Assembly (NCBI RefSeq): GCF_016587415.1 | Contig: NZ_BNJI01000001.1 | Location: 6,363,501-6,427,500 of the forward strand | From: Ktedonobacter sp. SOSP1-85 | GTDB lineage: Bacteria; Chloroflexota; Ktedonobacteria; Ktedonobacterales; Ktedonobacteraceae | DNA: 64,000 nt | Reading direction: 5' to 3' | Shown here: piece by piece, positions 8,862-17,536 of the stretch | How the letters are laid out: every line of letters begins with the position of its first letter | Position numbering within the stretch: the stretch's first letter is position 1 | Position numbers and translations under genes: made by a program | Notes under the pieces: model-generated | Databases searched by the model: none | The model's input: only the letters and a program-made list of their open reading frames with translations | Told to the model about the DNA's origin: nothing

Positions 8862-9401
8862 TTGCCCACGAAAGGGATATCTCTTTACACTCTCGGAAAA
8901 CTGAAATGGACTATGGAAGTCTCACTAACAAAGACGTTGGCGATGAAACACAAGATGTCCGTTCGCAAGGTATACAAGAAATATCGAGCGGGACTGGATG
9001 TCAATGGGAAAAAATACAAAGGACTCCAGATCACGGTCCCGCGAGAGGAAAAGAAACCATTAGTAGCCACTGGGGGAGGTATCCCCCTTACCTGGGATGT
9101 CACCGCACCCATTGAGGACGAATTGAAGCAATATGCCTGGAAACGGTCGGAACTAGAACGACGGATCTTGTCTCAAATCTGTGAACCATGCGGGGCAACT
9201 CGCATGACGGCTCAGATAGAGGTGCATCACATCTGGGCGCTCAAGGACTTGGAAAAGTACACTGGTCGAGAGAAGCCACAATGGGCACAAATCATGGTTT
9301 CTCGCAGGCGAAAAACACTCGCCCTCTGTCACACCTGCCACATGGATATCCAACATGGACGCCCACAGAGACGCACAGTATCACGTTCACAGACAGGATG
9401 A
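8862..9401 (+). pseudogene. Group II intron maturase, C-terminal fragment
   Basis: The frame encodes the maturase X-domain end and the HNH endonuclease domain of a group II intron reverse transcriptase. Visible are SLTKTLAMKHKMSVRKVYKKY, GLQITVPREEKKPLVATGGGIPLTW, CEPCG...EVHHIWALKDL and RRKTLALCHTCHMDI. The whole reverse-transcriptase domain is missing: homology starts right after the 24-bp inverted repeat. The cysteines and histidines of the HNH zinc site are intact, but without the RT domain the protein cannot support retrohoming. Confidence 0.85.
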
Positions 9402-9413
9402 ACCTGATGATGC

Positions 9414-9455
9414 TGGAAAGCTGATTACAGTGAAAGCTGTACGATCAGTTTGGAG
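9414..9455 (+). ncRNA. Group II intron domain V
   Basis: AAAGCTGATTACAG, a GNRA-type TGAAAG loop, and CTGTACGATCAGTTTGG form the bulged 34-nt-like hairpin of domain V. It lies just after the maturase end, where it is expected. Domain VI and the intron 3' end are not clear. Confidence 0.6.
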
Positions 9456-9481
9456 GGGGCCAGTCGGAAAAAGGAGCAGGA

Positions 9482-9885
9482 ATGTCACCTTCGTCGGCTG
9501 GCTACCCTACGGGGAGGCCGTCGCTACCATCGCCGGGGTGCGGCAAACGGCGCAGATCTTTGTCATGTGGTTGTCTCACAGCAGGCGCAGGTATGTCATG
9601 TTCATTCCCTTTAACCGTGACGGGGCCAATCTCCTCTTTCAACTCTGCTTGGCGCTCTACGAACGCAGCGCGATCATCATTACCTCCAATCTCAAGTTCG
9701 GCGACTGGAATTCCGTGATGGGGGAGGAACATCTTACGGCGGCGTTGCTGGACAGGCTCACCCATCGCGCCCATATTCTCGAATTTCTTGGCGAGTTGTT
9801 CCGCTTTCGCCGGCGGCTCCAGCAAAGCGAAAAACGCGCAACGACTGAGCAACCAGGGGAAGAGGGGCCAAACGAAGCCTCCTGA
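9482..9885 (+). pseudogene. IS21 istA-istB relic fused in frame
   Basis: One frame joins two IS21 proteins. The first part, GEAVATIAGVRQTAQIFVMW and SHSRRRYVM, is from the IstA transposase catalytic region. The second, from FNRDGANLLF (about 9606) to HILEFLGELFRFRRRLQQ, is the C-terminal end of the IstB AAA+ helper, including SAIIITSNLKFGDW and LTAALLDRLTHRAHI. Most of istA and the Walker motifs of istB are missing between them, so a deletion has created the fusion. It is non-functional. Confidence 0.75.
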
Positions 9886-10002
9886 GCGCGGCTCCTCTCT
9901 CTCCGCCTGCATCAACGTTCTATGACCGAGAGCGCGTCTAGAACAAAGCGCTCTCGGCCGCACCCCATGATTTCACCACTCAAGCCATCGAAGAGGTGCA
10001 AC

Positions 10003-10278
10003 ATGGCAAGATCGTCCCAGAAACAGCGTCGCCCCGAACCACTCCCTAGCGGGTTGGTCGTGATCGCACGCGATGTCACTGATCAGATTGTGACTCGTAT
10101 CACCTCCCATCGTGACTTGGTGGGAGCTATGCACACTGCACGCAGCGTCCTTCTCCTCAAACCAGATGCAGTACGTGTCGAGGTACATCATGGTGAGCGT
10201 CTCACCTCAAACTATGATGGTACACCCCTCGCTGTCTTCAGTCACGAGGATCTGCCTGTAGACCAGCGCAGCGTGTGA
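10003..10278 (+). CDS. Hypothetical protein, 91 aa
   Basis: The frame starting at ATG 10003 (GAGGTGC upstream) encodes a small soluble protein: PSGLVVIARDVTDQIVTRIT, then DLVGAMHTARSVLLLKPDAVRVEV. Its alternating strand/helix pattern is plausible for a real protein. I do not recognise a family. An in-frame extension to 9922 is possible but has no ribosome-binding site. It sits alone between IS21 debris and the LysE gene on the opposite strand. Confidence 0.45.
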   Translation: MARSSQKQRRPEPLPSGLVVIARDVTDQIVTRITSHRDLVGAMHTARSVLLLKPDAVRVEVHHGERLTSNYDGTPLAVFSHEDLPVDQRSV

Positions 10279-10351
10279 GCATGCTTTCATGAGCAACCAG
10301 CATCTAGCTTCATCTCACAGTTCTGCGACAAAACGCTCGAAACAGAACCAG

Positions 10352-10987
10352 CTATTTTTTCTCTGAGCTGGCAAATGCTGCCGTCAGACCGAGAGCAATG
10401 TAAATACTTCCCGTCACATACCGTTGGATACGTTGGAAGCGTGTGCTCCCTTTGATCAACGTGGCTGTTGTCCCGGCTACCAGCCCATACAACGTCAGGC
10501 TACAGAAACCCAGGATCGTGTACAGGCTCCCGAACAGGAGAAATTGCAAGGCGATTGTTCCACGAGCCGGGTCAACAAATTGTGGCAAGAAAGCTAAAAA
10601 GAACAGAGCCGTCTTGGGATTGAGCAGTTCGACCACCATGCCCTGCAAAAACATACGAGGAAGGCTCTTTGGCTCGGCTCTCTCCGTCAGGTGGGGTTCA
10701 TCTCGTCTCAAGAGGGTGCGAATGCCAAGATAGATCAGATAGGCAGCCCCAAGATATTTCACGACGCTAAACGCGAGGGCAGAGGTCAGCAGGAGCGCAG
10801 AGAGTCCAAAGGCTGCCGCTGTGGTTTGGATGAGATCCGCTGCCCCAACGCCCAGCGAAGAGATGACTCCGACTCGCCTCCCTTGATCCACGCTGCGCGT
10901 CATGACAAACAAGACGGCGGGACCAGGAATGAAGAGCAGTCCCAGGGCTGCCAGCAGGAAGAGTGAAAAGGTCGTCCAAGTAGGCAT
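10352..10987 (-). CDS. LysE/RhtB-family amino-acid exporter
   Basis: This 211-residue membrane protein has the LysE family layout with about six transmembrane helices. The N-terminal helix carries the FIPGPAVLFV motif, and the mid-protein signature NPKTALFFLAFLPQFVDP is intact. These proteins export amino acids or similar metabolites (homoserine lactone, threonine) by proton antiport. AAGGAGG lies just before the ATG at 10987. An upstream TAGACA-N18-TAAAGT pair could be its promoter. Full length. Confidence 0.9.
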   Translation of the reverse strand: MPTWTTFSLFLLAALGLLFIPGPAVLFVMTRSVDQGRRVGVISSLGVGAADLIQTTAAAFGLSALLLTSALAFSVVKYLGAAYLIYLGIRTLLRRDEPHLTERAEPKSLPRMFLQGMVVELLNPKTALFFLAFLPQFVDPARGTIALQFLLFGSLYTILGFCSLTLYGLVAGTTATLIKGSTRFQRIQRYVTGSIYIALGLTAAFASSEKK

Positions 10988-11183
10988 CCAAACCTCCTTA
11001 ACTGCGTGTGCGGTACATGTTGTTTTCTCCTACTTTATCAGAAGAATGATCCCGTTGTCTAGTTGTTCGAGGAGGAAAGAAAGGTTTCTGCTGTATATCA
11101 GACGCTTCAGGGTTACACCTCACGACCACTCGGGCAAGTCATGAAGCTATGATGCAAGATGAGCACAGAGGAGAGAGGTGGCG

Positions 11184-11292
11184 CCCTTTTTCGTTGTCAA
11201 AAGCGACGTGGTCCCTTTTTCCGTTGTCAAATGGCCCCCGAATCTGATTGGCATTGCCATGCTCAAAGGGGAAAGTTGTTCCGAATCTGATT
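11184..11292. repeat. Paired direct repeats, IS21-type end
   Basis: CCCTTTTTCGTTGTCAAA (11184) recurs as CCCTTTTTCCGTTGTCAAA (11213), and CCGAATCTGATT occurs at 11238 and 11281. Multiple short internal repeats like these are typical of IS21-family ends. The remaining intergenic sequence 10988-11453 shows no gene. Confidence 0.45.
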
Positions 11293-11453
11293 AGAAATTG
11301 GTCCTCAATATCCTTGACAAAAACACCAACATGAGTTTTTTGCTGAAGACGGACGGATCTTTTCTGTTTCAGTTACGTGTAGATTTGTTTTGGGATAAAG
11401 TTGCCTTTATGCCATTTCGTTCGCGTTTATAAGGTTTTACGCCGGATCATCTA

Positions 11454-12365
11454 TCAGGTGCGCCGGTGTTCGGCGAGGATTTCGTCGATGACGTGGCGGC
11501 TGATGCTGGTGAGGACAGGATTGGTGTGCTGGTAGTAAGGAATGACGATCAGGGCGATGGAGAGCGCCCAGCCGCGTCCACGGGCCCAGGTGGCGTCGTC
11601 GACCTGTAGTGCCGCGCGGAAGATCTCGCGTGTGTTGGGCGTGAAAAAGCTCCAGGCGACAATCATTTCGCAGGCAGGATCACCAATACCCAGGCCGCCG
11701 AAGTCGATGACGGCGCTGAGGCGGCCGTTCTGGACCAGCAGGTTTAGCGGCGAGAGGTCGCTATGGATCCAGACAGGCGGCGCTTGCCATGCTGGTACCT
11801 GGAGTGCTGCTTCCCATACCGCCGTCACCGCGTCGGTGTCTAACATACCATCCAGAGCAGCGATGGCTTCGCGGGTAGACTTATCGCGCTTGGCGAGTGG
11901 AACACCGCGCGAGGAGCGTGGTGCTTCCTGCTCAGGCCAGCCAACTGGATCGATGCGCTGCAAGGCGGTGATGAAGCGCGCCAGATCATGTGCCGCCTGC
12001 ACATCATCAGTGATATGCGCATGCATGGCGTTCTCTCCCGGCAGCCAGCGATAAATTGACCAGGACCAGGGATAGCCCTCGCCTGGTTTTCCTTGAGCCA
12101 GTGGGACAGGAATATCCAGAGGTAGATGGGGCGCAATGCGCGGCAACCATAGCCACTCCTTTTCCCCCTGTCCGCTTGCCCATTCGATGCGCGGTAGCCG
12201 GATGGACAACTCGTCCCCTAATCGATAGATCGCATGGTCAGTTCCGGAGGGGAGAACCAGCTTGAGCGGCAGGTCGGCCCACTGTGGAAACTGGTCCGCC
12301 AGCAAGCGACGGACTAGCGGAATATCGATCTCTAACTCATCGGCATGCATTTTGTTCTTCTGCAT
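11454..12365 (-). CDS. Aminoglycoside phosphotransferase-family kinase
   Basis: This 303-residue protein has the APH/choline-kinase fold. The catalytic loop is HSDLSPLNLLV (Asp base and Asn) and the metal-binding motif is IDFGGLGIGDPACE. The N-lobe contains LPSGTDHAIYRLGDELSIRLPR. Relatives include APH(3'')-like and macrolide kinase-like proteins, and many are annotated only as phosphotransferases, so antibiotic inactivation is possible but not shown. The start could be 12365 or the second ATG at 12350 (AGAAG upstream). It ends about 100 bp before a relic of a ribosomal-protection gene, so the two may mark a former resistance cluster. Confidence 0.85.
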   Translation of the reverse strand: MQKNKMHADELEIDIPLVRRLLADQFPQWADLPLKLVLPSGTDHAIYRLGDELSIRLPRIEWASGQGEKEWLWLPRIAPHLPLDIPVPLAQGKPGEGYPWSWSIYRWLPGENAMHAHITDDVQAAHDLARFITALQRIDPVGWPEQEAPRSSRGVPLAKRDKSTREAIAALDGMLDTDAVTAVWEAALQVPAWQAPPVWIHSDLSPLNLLVQNGRLSAVIDFGGLGIGDPACEMIVAWSFFTPNTREIFRAALQVDDATWARGRGWALSIALIVIPYYQHTNPVLTSISRHVIDEILAEHRRT

Positions 12366-12392
12366 AAAATATTCAACTCTTTCTAGAGGCCC

Positions 12393-13331
12393 TTAACGTA
12401 CATGGTGGACATGCAGCTGGTATTCCTCACGGTGCAATGGATTATAGTCCATGCGTTTGCGCGTGGGATAATCGCCCTCTTTTTGACGATAGCCGGCCGC
12501 CACCATCGGCACCTGCTCGGTGGTACCTTCGCGGAACAGATGTAGCTTCTGAATCTTGCCCGTATACGTCTCGCTCGCGCCATCCGCCGTGCGGCGTAGC
12601 AAGTTTACCTGGTTGCGCACCTGCAAGCTGCCAGCGAAAACCCGCACATAAGCGATCTTCTCACCCGTCGCCTCCTTCTCCAGCTTAAAGACGATGCCCG
12701 ACAATGGCTCCTCCTCCAGACTGGTCTGGGATGGAAACAGGTCGGCGAGATGGGTCAGCAGCTCTTTGACGCCGACACCCGTAATGGCTGAACCAAAGAA
12801 GACCGGCGCGATCTGTGCCGTCCCGGCTTGCTGCTTGAGCGCGCTCCAGGCCTGTTCCGGTGCCATGCGCTCGTCCTCCACATAGGCGGCAAGCAGACAC
12901 TCATCATTAAGCGCGAGTTGTTCAAGACAGGTTTGTAGGAACACAGGATCATGCAGAGCATTGGGGATAATGGCAGCCTGTTTGGTCCCGAGCTGTGTTG
13001 GTTGATTAAGTGGAAGAATATGCTCTGTGAGCTTGTCCTTGATACGTTGCAGCAAGGAGTCAGATTGCGCGCCGCTGCGATCGATTTTGTTGATAAAGAT
13101 AATGGTGGGGATCGCAAGTTTCTGCAGGGCCGACAGCAGAATGTGGGTCTGTGCCTGGATCCCTTCGACGGCTGAAATCATCAGCACAGCGCCATCTAGC
13201 ACGCTAAAGGAGCGCTCAACTTCAGCCAGGAAGTCCGCGTGTCCAGGGGTATCAATCAGATTGATTTTAAGATCATTAACAAAAAAAGAGGCCACAGAGG
13301 CCTTGATAGTGATGCCCCGTCTCTTCTCCAG
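12393..13331 (-). pseudogene. TetM/EF-G-like ribosomal protection protein, truncated and deleted
   Basis: Homology begins at LEKRRGITIKASVASF, the switch I region. It continues through DTPGHADF (G3) and INKIDR (G4) into domain II with EQVPMVAAG. The N-terminal P-loop is absent; the upstream frame to 13550 is unrelated sequence. After domain II the frame jumps to GYRQKEGDYPTRKR...HREEYQLHVHHVR, which looks like the natural C-terminus. The central domains III-IV are therefore deleted in frame near 12497. Family members are about 640 residues; this has about 312. Without the P-loop it cannot bind GTP normally. Confidence 0.75.
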
Positions 13332-13614
13332 TGATGCTGAGAACGGATGAGGCAGTGGAGAAAGACCTTCGCATTGCAAAAAGTTGTGGCGCACCCTCGC
13401 GCTGGCCAGGTGGTGACGATTGCTGTTCGTTCTCTTCTTCCATTTCAGAAAGCCTAATCTCGCCTGGAAGGGGATGCACCCACAGGAGTCGCTCGTCATC
13501 TTCCATCTCTGTGCCATTCCCCAAACCAAGCAAGTCCAGCACATCGTCAAGCTGGCTCACCCTCGTCCAGTTTGTCCCAGAAGTGAAGGACTTTCTCGGC
13601 TGAAAGACCGCCAC

Positions 13615-13746
13615 TCAACGGACACCAGCAACCACTGCACACGTTTCCAATGGTACTACTGCTTCCTCTTACACCAGCAGTTGGGAGTGCAAGAAGTCAC
13701 TCCATCCAACCTGACTGAATTTATGATTCGGTTGCATAATGGATGA
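13615..13746 (+). pseudogene. Possible integrase N-terminal fragment
   Basis: The end of one frame reads WYYCFLLHQQLGVQEVTPSN followed by LTEFMIRLHN. That resembles the SAM-like core-binding domain of tyrosine recombinases. It lies between the TetM-like relic and the MDR gene. Only about 45 residues are present, so this is tentative. The opposite strand of 13332-13614 has an equally open frame without recognisable motifs. Confidence 0.25.
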
Positions 13747-13752
13747 TTCCCT

Positions 13753-14697
13753 TTAATCTATATGCAAAACCGCTTTACCCGTAAATTGCCTTTGCATCAA
13801 ACGTTGCGCGAGTTCATTCACTTCGGTCCAGGAGGCCTCTACCTCAATTCCTGTCTGCAATTGCCGATCAGCCACCATTTGCGCAAACCAAGCCAGATCT
13901 TCGGAGATAGCACCGCTGGCGAACTCCGCGTACATATTCAGCCCGCGAATGGTAGATCCTCCGGTGCCGATTAAACCCATAAGATTAGTGGTCATCTCTG
14001 GAGATGCCGCTGCACCCACTACCACACAGGTTGCCCCTGGTGCCAGGAGAGGGAGCGCGCTGGTAAACGTTTTCCCTCCGACCAGTTCTACAATCAAATG
14101 ATAAGGACCATAGGCGCGCGCTGCCGAGAGATCGTTCCCCACAACCACTTCATCTGCACCCGCCTCACGAACCAATCCTACGTTGCGAGCATTACGCGTA
14201 ACACCCACGACATAGGCACCGCTTTTGCGGGCAAGTTGAACTGCGAAGAACCCCACGCCGCCCGTGGAGGCGGTAATCAGCACGCGCCTGTGCAGGAGAA
14301 ATCCTCCTTTCTCAAGCGCACGAAGCGCAGTGAGCGCGGCAAGGGGGAGAGTTGCTGCTTGAGCATACGTTACGTTGTCAGGAATTGTTGTCAGCCTGTT
14401 TGTAGGGGCCGCAACCTGCTCCGCCCATGAACCTGTGTCAAGCACGCCCATGACCCGGCTCCCAACCTTTGGTCCTGTTCCATCAGCAGCTTGCTTGATC
14501 ACGGTTCCGGCTAGATCCCAGCCGAGCCGAGTGCCAGCCGGGAGCCTCGCAGGCATCATCGCCTCTCCCCGGTTCAACGAAATGGCTTCAACTTTTACGA
14601 GTGCTTCCGATAGGCCGATCTGGGGCGCTTCCACCTTTTTGAAGGCAAAACCTCCTGCTACCGAAGGATCAACAACTATTGCACGTATTGAACTCAT
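13753..14697 (-). CDS. MDR-family NAD(P)H:quinone oxidoreductase
   Basis: This 314-residue protein is a medium-chain dehydrogenase/reductase of the zinc-free quinone oxidoreductase type. It has a GroES-like N-terminal domain with SLNRGEAMMPARLPAGTRLGW. A Rossmann domain follows, with VLITASTGGVGFFAVQLARKSG and VGVTRNARN for NADPH. No zinc-ligand cysteines are seen. It probably reduces quinones or enones. It is transcribed divergently from the regulator at 14849 from a promoter overlapping the regulator's own. Confidence 0.9.
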   Translation of the reverse strand: MSSIRAIVVDPSVAGGFAFKKVEAPQIGLSEALVKVEAISLNRGEAMMPARLPAGTRLGWDLAGTVIKQAADGTGPKVGSRVMGVLDTGSWAEQVAAPTNRLTTIPDNVTYAQAATLPLAALTALRALEKGGFLLHRRVLITASTGGVGFFAVQLARKSGAYVVGVTRNARNVGLVREAGADEVVVGNDLSAARAYGPYHLIVELVGGKTFTSALPLLAPGATCVVVGAAASPEMTTNLMGLIGTGGSTIRGLNMYAEFASGAISEDLAWFAQMVADRQLQTGIEVEASWTEVNELAQRLMQRQFTGKAVLHID

Positions 14698-14722
14698 TTA
14701 TCTCTTTCCTTTCCTTACTTTT

Positions 14723-14751
14723 TTGACATTTTTGTCTGCTGAGGATAGTAT
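14723..14751 (+). promoter_or_regulatory. Promoter toward the HTH/MmyB-like regulator
   Basis: TTGACA (14723-14728) and TAGTAT (14746-14751) with a 17-bp spacer. The -10 overlaps that of the opposite promoter. Confidence 0.65.
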
Positions 14752-14775
14752 AGATGAAGTTAATTGTTATACCAA
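14747..14775 (-). promoter_or_regulatory. Promoter toward the MDR reductase
   Basis: On the minus strand, TTGGTA (14775-14770) and TATACT (14752-14747) are 17 bp apart. Its -10 occupies the same bases as the -10 of the regulator promoter, so the two promoters should compete for polymerase. Confidence 0.6.
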
Positions 14776-14848
14776 GAGTAAAAATACACCTGACTTTTTA
14801 GCCCTTTTTCTGTTATAAGAGATCGATAGCCAGTAATATGAGAGAACT

Positions 14849-15763
14849 ATGCAATTTCAACTACCCATAAAAGGTGAGGTCACGCCCTCAAGTTTAGAAG
14901 AGCATGCGCGTGTTTTCCATCAGATGCTCAATGCGATTGAAGCAGTGCGTTACAAGCGCCAGGAGGAATATCACGAGAAGGGCCATCCTCGGCTCAAGCG
15001 TTTTACGCAACAGGAACTCAATGACGAAGCCTGTCCAACCTATAAAAACTGGCTGATCGGACGCTCCAGTCGCTTGCCAGACCGTTCGCTGCTGATGACG
15101 ATTGCCTACTATCTGGAGTGCAGCCTGAGCGAGCGCAACGATATCTTGTTGGCGGCGCAATATGTGCCTGAGCAGACCGAGTGGGAGGGCGAGGAGTTGC
15201 AGCAGGCGTTGGAGCGTGCACATCAGTTGATGGAGACGTTGCCCTATCCGTCCATCGTAATCACACGCTCGTTCCAGATCAATGCTGCAAACGAGTTCGC
15301 TCTGTATCTGCTTGAGTTTCCGTCCCTTGAGACGTTGCTGCCGCATCAGCGCAACCTGGTCTATTTCCTCTTTCGTCCTCTTATTCGCATGCGCTCCTCG
15401 ATTAGTGCAGAGGCACGCGCCACGTGGCAGAAACAGGTGTTGTACGGCATTCAGCTTTTCAAACAGAATAATATACTCTATCAGTACGAGCCGTGGTATC
15501 AGGATCTAATGCAGCAATGGTATGCGATCGAGGGCTTTCGGGAGTACTGGGAGATGGCGCGAGAGGCTACCAGCCAGGAGGATGCGCCGCCGTCGAAGTT
15601 GTTCCTTGCGCGCATGCCGACGACCGGCGAAATGCTCCCTATACGCACCCAGAGTACGCTGATCTCGGTGAGCAGCAAGATCTATCCAGCAGTTATGGCG
15701 ATGTTGCCGGTCGATGAGGCGGCGCGGGCCGTGTATGCCTCGTTCGGAAGTGCGACCTCATGA
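14849..15763 (+). CDS. HTH / MmyB-like ligand-binding regulator
   Basis: This 304-residue protein has a divergent N-terminal helix-turn-helix region (residues ~45-110, with FTQQELNDEACPTYKNWLIG and LLMTIAYYLECSLSERNDIL). A ligand-binding part like the MmyB/MLTR family follows (residues ~125-275), with YPSIVITRSFQINAANEFAL and the SVSSKIYPAVMAMLPVD ending. It is a cytosolic transcription factor, probably sensing a small hydrophobic ligand. The divergent, promoter-sharing MDR reductase is its likely target and it probably represses itself. The ATG at 14849 gives the natural MQFQLP start. Confidence 0.75.
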   Translation: MQFQLPIKGEVTPSSLEEHARVFHQMLNAIEAVRYKRQEEYHEKGHPRLKRFTQQELNDEACPTYKNWLIGRSSRLPDRSLLMTIAYYLECSLSERNDILLAAQYVPEQTEWEGEELQQALERAHQLMETLPYPSIVITRSFQINAANEFALYLLEFPSLETLLPHQRNLVYFLFRPLIRMRSSISAEARATWQKQVLYGIQLFKQNNILYQYEPWYQDLMQQWYAIEGFREYWEMAREATSQEDAPPSKLFLARMPTTGEMLPIRTQSTLISVSSKIYPAVMAMLPVDEAARAVYASFGSATS

Positions 15764-15794
15764 CGGGAAAAATCTCTTCCATCCAAGATTGTAC

Positions 15795-16051
15795 TGGTAA
15801 ATGCCCTACGAAGGGGGCAGGTTTGGCCCTCAAACCCGGAAATTGCCCTCGATCGTGAGTACTGTTACAAACGTTCCTGGACAAAACCACTTCTTAATCT
15901 GGCCCTTCCTCGATGTCTTGGAAAGAGGATGCGACCGGGTTCCTATGTTCGGTGAAGGAGTGGGTGGTGTCTACAACCTCTGCAGATACCACCCCACTCC
16001 TTTCTTCGGCAACGTGGGGACAGATGGGGCCAGAAAAACCGATAACGTATC
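15795..16051 (+). repeat. 257-bp repeat, left copy (inverted relative to 18376-18633)
   Basis: From TGGTAAATGCCCTACGAAG to ACGTATC this matches the reverse complement of 18376-18633 along nearly its whole length. Inside is a strong hairpin, GGAGTGGGTGGT...ACCACCCCACTCC (about 15957-16001). No coding capacity is obvious. It looks like a MITE or an IS end. The sequence from here to 16159 holds no gene. Confidence 0.8.
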
Positions 16052-16159
16052 AAGAAAAAAGAGAGAAGTTTCCAGCCATTCCTCTGCTCTCTCTGAAAAA
16101 AGAGACAACACAGGAAACTCGTTTAGGAAGATGATCTCCCAGTGGGGACGGATGAGCAT

Positions 16160-17371
16160 TCATGACGATCTGTCCCCATTGGTCTTCGAGGGCTGAGAGC
16201 CATCTTGCACACGGAGACCTCGAACTCCTCGTGTTTTTGTACGTCTCCCTGGACCTGTGGAGACCCATTGTCGAACACCGACTTCCAGGCCATGTGCCGC
16301 TAACGATTGCGCTAAGCCTTTTGCCTTCTTTGGAGTGTATCCGTGTGCCTCGCACCACGTTGCATAGGAGATCATGACGTCACCGTTCGCTACCCATGCC
16401 CCTTTCACTCTTTGACCGCATGCTTCCAGCCACCATCCAACCGTGTCTTGTCCTGATCGCTGGGTCTGTGGAAGATGGTGGGCCGCTTGAGGAGGATGAG
16501 GCCCCTGCCCAACACGCAGATACCACTGCTCCAGAAGCTGCTCCACTTTGCGAGGCGTGTCCGCTTCCTCCAACGGGGTATACACGGTGACTTTGAGATC
16601 TGGTGTATCAAAGACCTGAAAGGTGAGACGTTCAAACACGAGATACCCCACCTGTGGATGGTTGAGCGTTTTCCGCCCTTCTTGTCCACCCCGTACTTCA
16701 TGATCAGGCCACCAGGCGCGAAATTCAGGACTGGCAAGCATGAGATCATGGATCAATTCGGTCAGTTGGGCATCTCCAGGATAACGCCCACAACTGCTGC
16801 GGAATTGCGCTAAGAGCTGGCGCGCATCTTCTTCCCAATCGACGATGTATTGTCGGGCCAGGGGATCGGTAAAGACGCCCCAGATCGTATTGCGTTCGCG
16901 GGGAGCGGTCCTGCGGCGGTAATCGCCAAAGACCGCGCACCCGGCATCGTTCCAGGCCAGGATATCCCATCGTCTTCCTGACACAAAGGCTGGCCGCGTA
17001 CCAAACTGATCAAGGAAATGCTGTAACGCTGGGCTCACGATCTCGGGTTCCCGCAACAGCGCCGGCGGTGGTTGTTGCTGGGCTAAGAGGAAGAGATGGG
17101 TTCTCTCATTCGCATCCAGGCGCAACGTCTGCACCAGGCGCTCTAAGACCTGCGTGGAAGGCGTAATAGAACGTCCCTGCTCTAACCAGGTGTACCAATC
17201 CACGCTCACCCCCACCAGTTGTGCCACTTCTGTGCGTCTGAGCCCAGGCGTTTTGCGCCTGCTTCCTCGCGGTAGTCCCACCTCTTCAGGCGTCAGCCTT
17301 GCCCGACGCGTCCGCAAAAAATCTCCAAGTTCCTGCAGGCGATGGTCTTGTTGTTGAAGCTTGAGTACCAA
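16160..17371 (-). CDS. HTH/MmyB regulator fused to primase-like C-terminal domain
   Basis: The first ~290 residues are a standard MmyB-type regulator: HTH_31 with TPGLRRTEVAQLVGVSVDWY, then the ligand-binding domain with RWDILAWNDAGCAVFGDYRR and GYLVFERLTFQVFD. After VEQLLEQWY the protein continues for ~110 residues (DTVGWWLEACGQR, ISYATWCEAHGYTPKKA, GRRTKTRGVRGLRV). That tail resembles the DNA-binding C-terminus of D5/P4-type primases. The start is TTG at 17371, supported by AAAGGAGG five or six bases upstream. It is divergent from the SDR gene, which is its probable target. The tail may be a fusion with phage debris. Confidence 0.75.
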   Translation of the reverse strand: MVLKLQQQDHRLQELGDFLRTRRARLTPEEVGLPRGSRRKTPGLRRTEVAQLVGVSVDWYTWLEQGRSITPSTQVLERLVQTLRLDANERTHLFLLAQQQPPPALLREPEIVSPALQHFLDQFGTRPAFVSGRRWDILAWNDAGCAVFGDYRRRTAPRERNTIWGVFTDPLARQYIVDWEEDARQLLAQFRSSCGRYPGDAQLTELIHDLMLASPEFRAWWPDHEVRGGQEGRKTLNHPQVGYLVFERLTFQVFDTPDLKVTVYTPLEEADTPRKVEQLLEQWYLRVGQGPHPPQAAHHLPQTQRSGQDTVGWWLEACGQRVKGAWVANGDVMISYATWCEAHGYTPKKAKGLAQSLAAHGLEVGVRQWVSTGPGRRTKTRGVRGLRVQDGSQPSKTNGDRSS

Positions 17372-17430
17372 ATGCTCCTCCTTTGCTCAAGGCGGTTGGG
17401 AACGATGACCGAGTGAACCATAGGAGTCTC

Positions 17431-17442
17431 ATTCCTAGGAAT
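17431..17442. promoter_or_regulatory. Perfect 12-bp palindrome, candidate operator
   Basis: ATTCCTAGGAAT lies midway in the 165-bp region between the divergent regulator (17371) and SDR (17537) starts. TCTAGGA at 17457 repeats half of it. Confidence 0.4.
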
Positions 17443-17536
17443 TCTGCTCATCTTGTTCTAGGATCTCCATCAGTATACCATAGAGACGCAGGTGAAGTGC
17501 CTGCAAGAAGTCACGAGAAAGACAAGGGATGACAAG

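Noticed and set aside
13276..13614. Minus-strand frame upstream of the TetM relic
   Set aside because: Acidic, protein-like stretch but no family recognised, and it overlaps other equally open frames.
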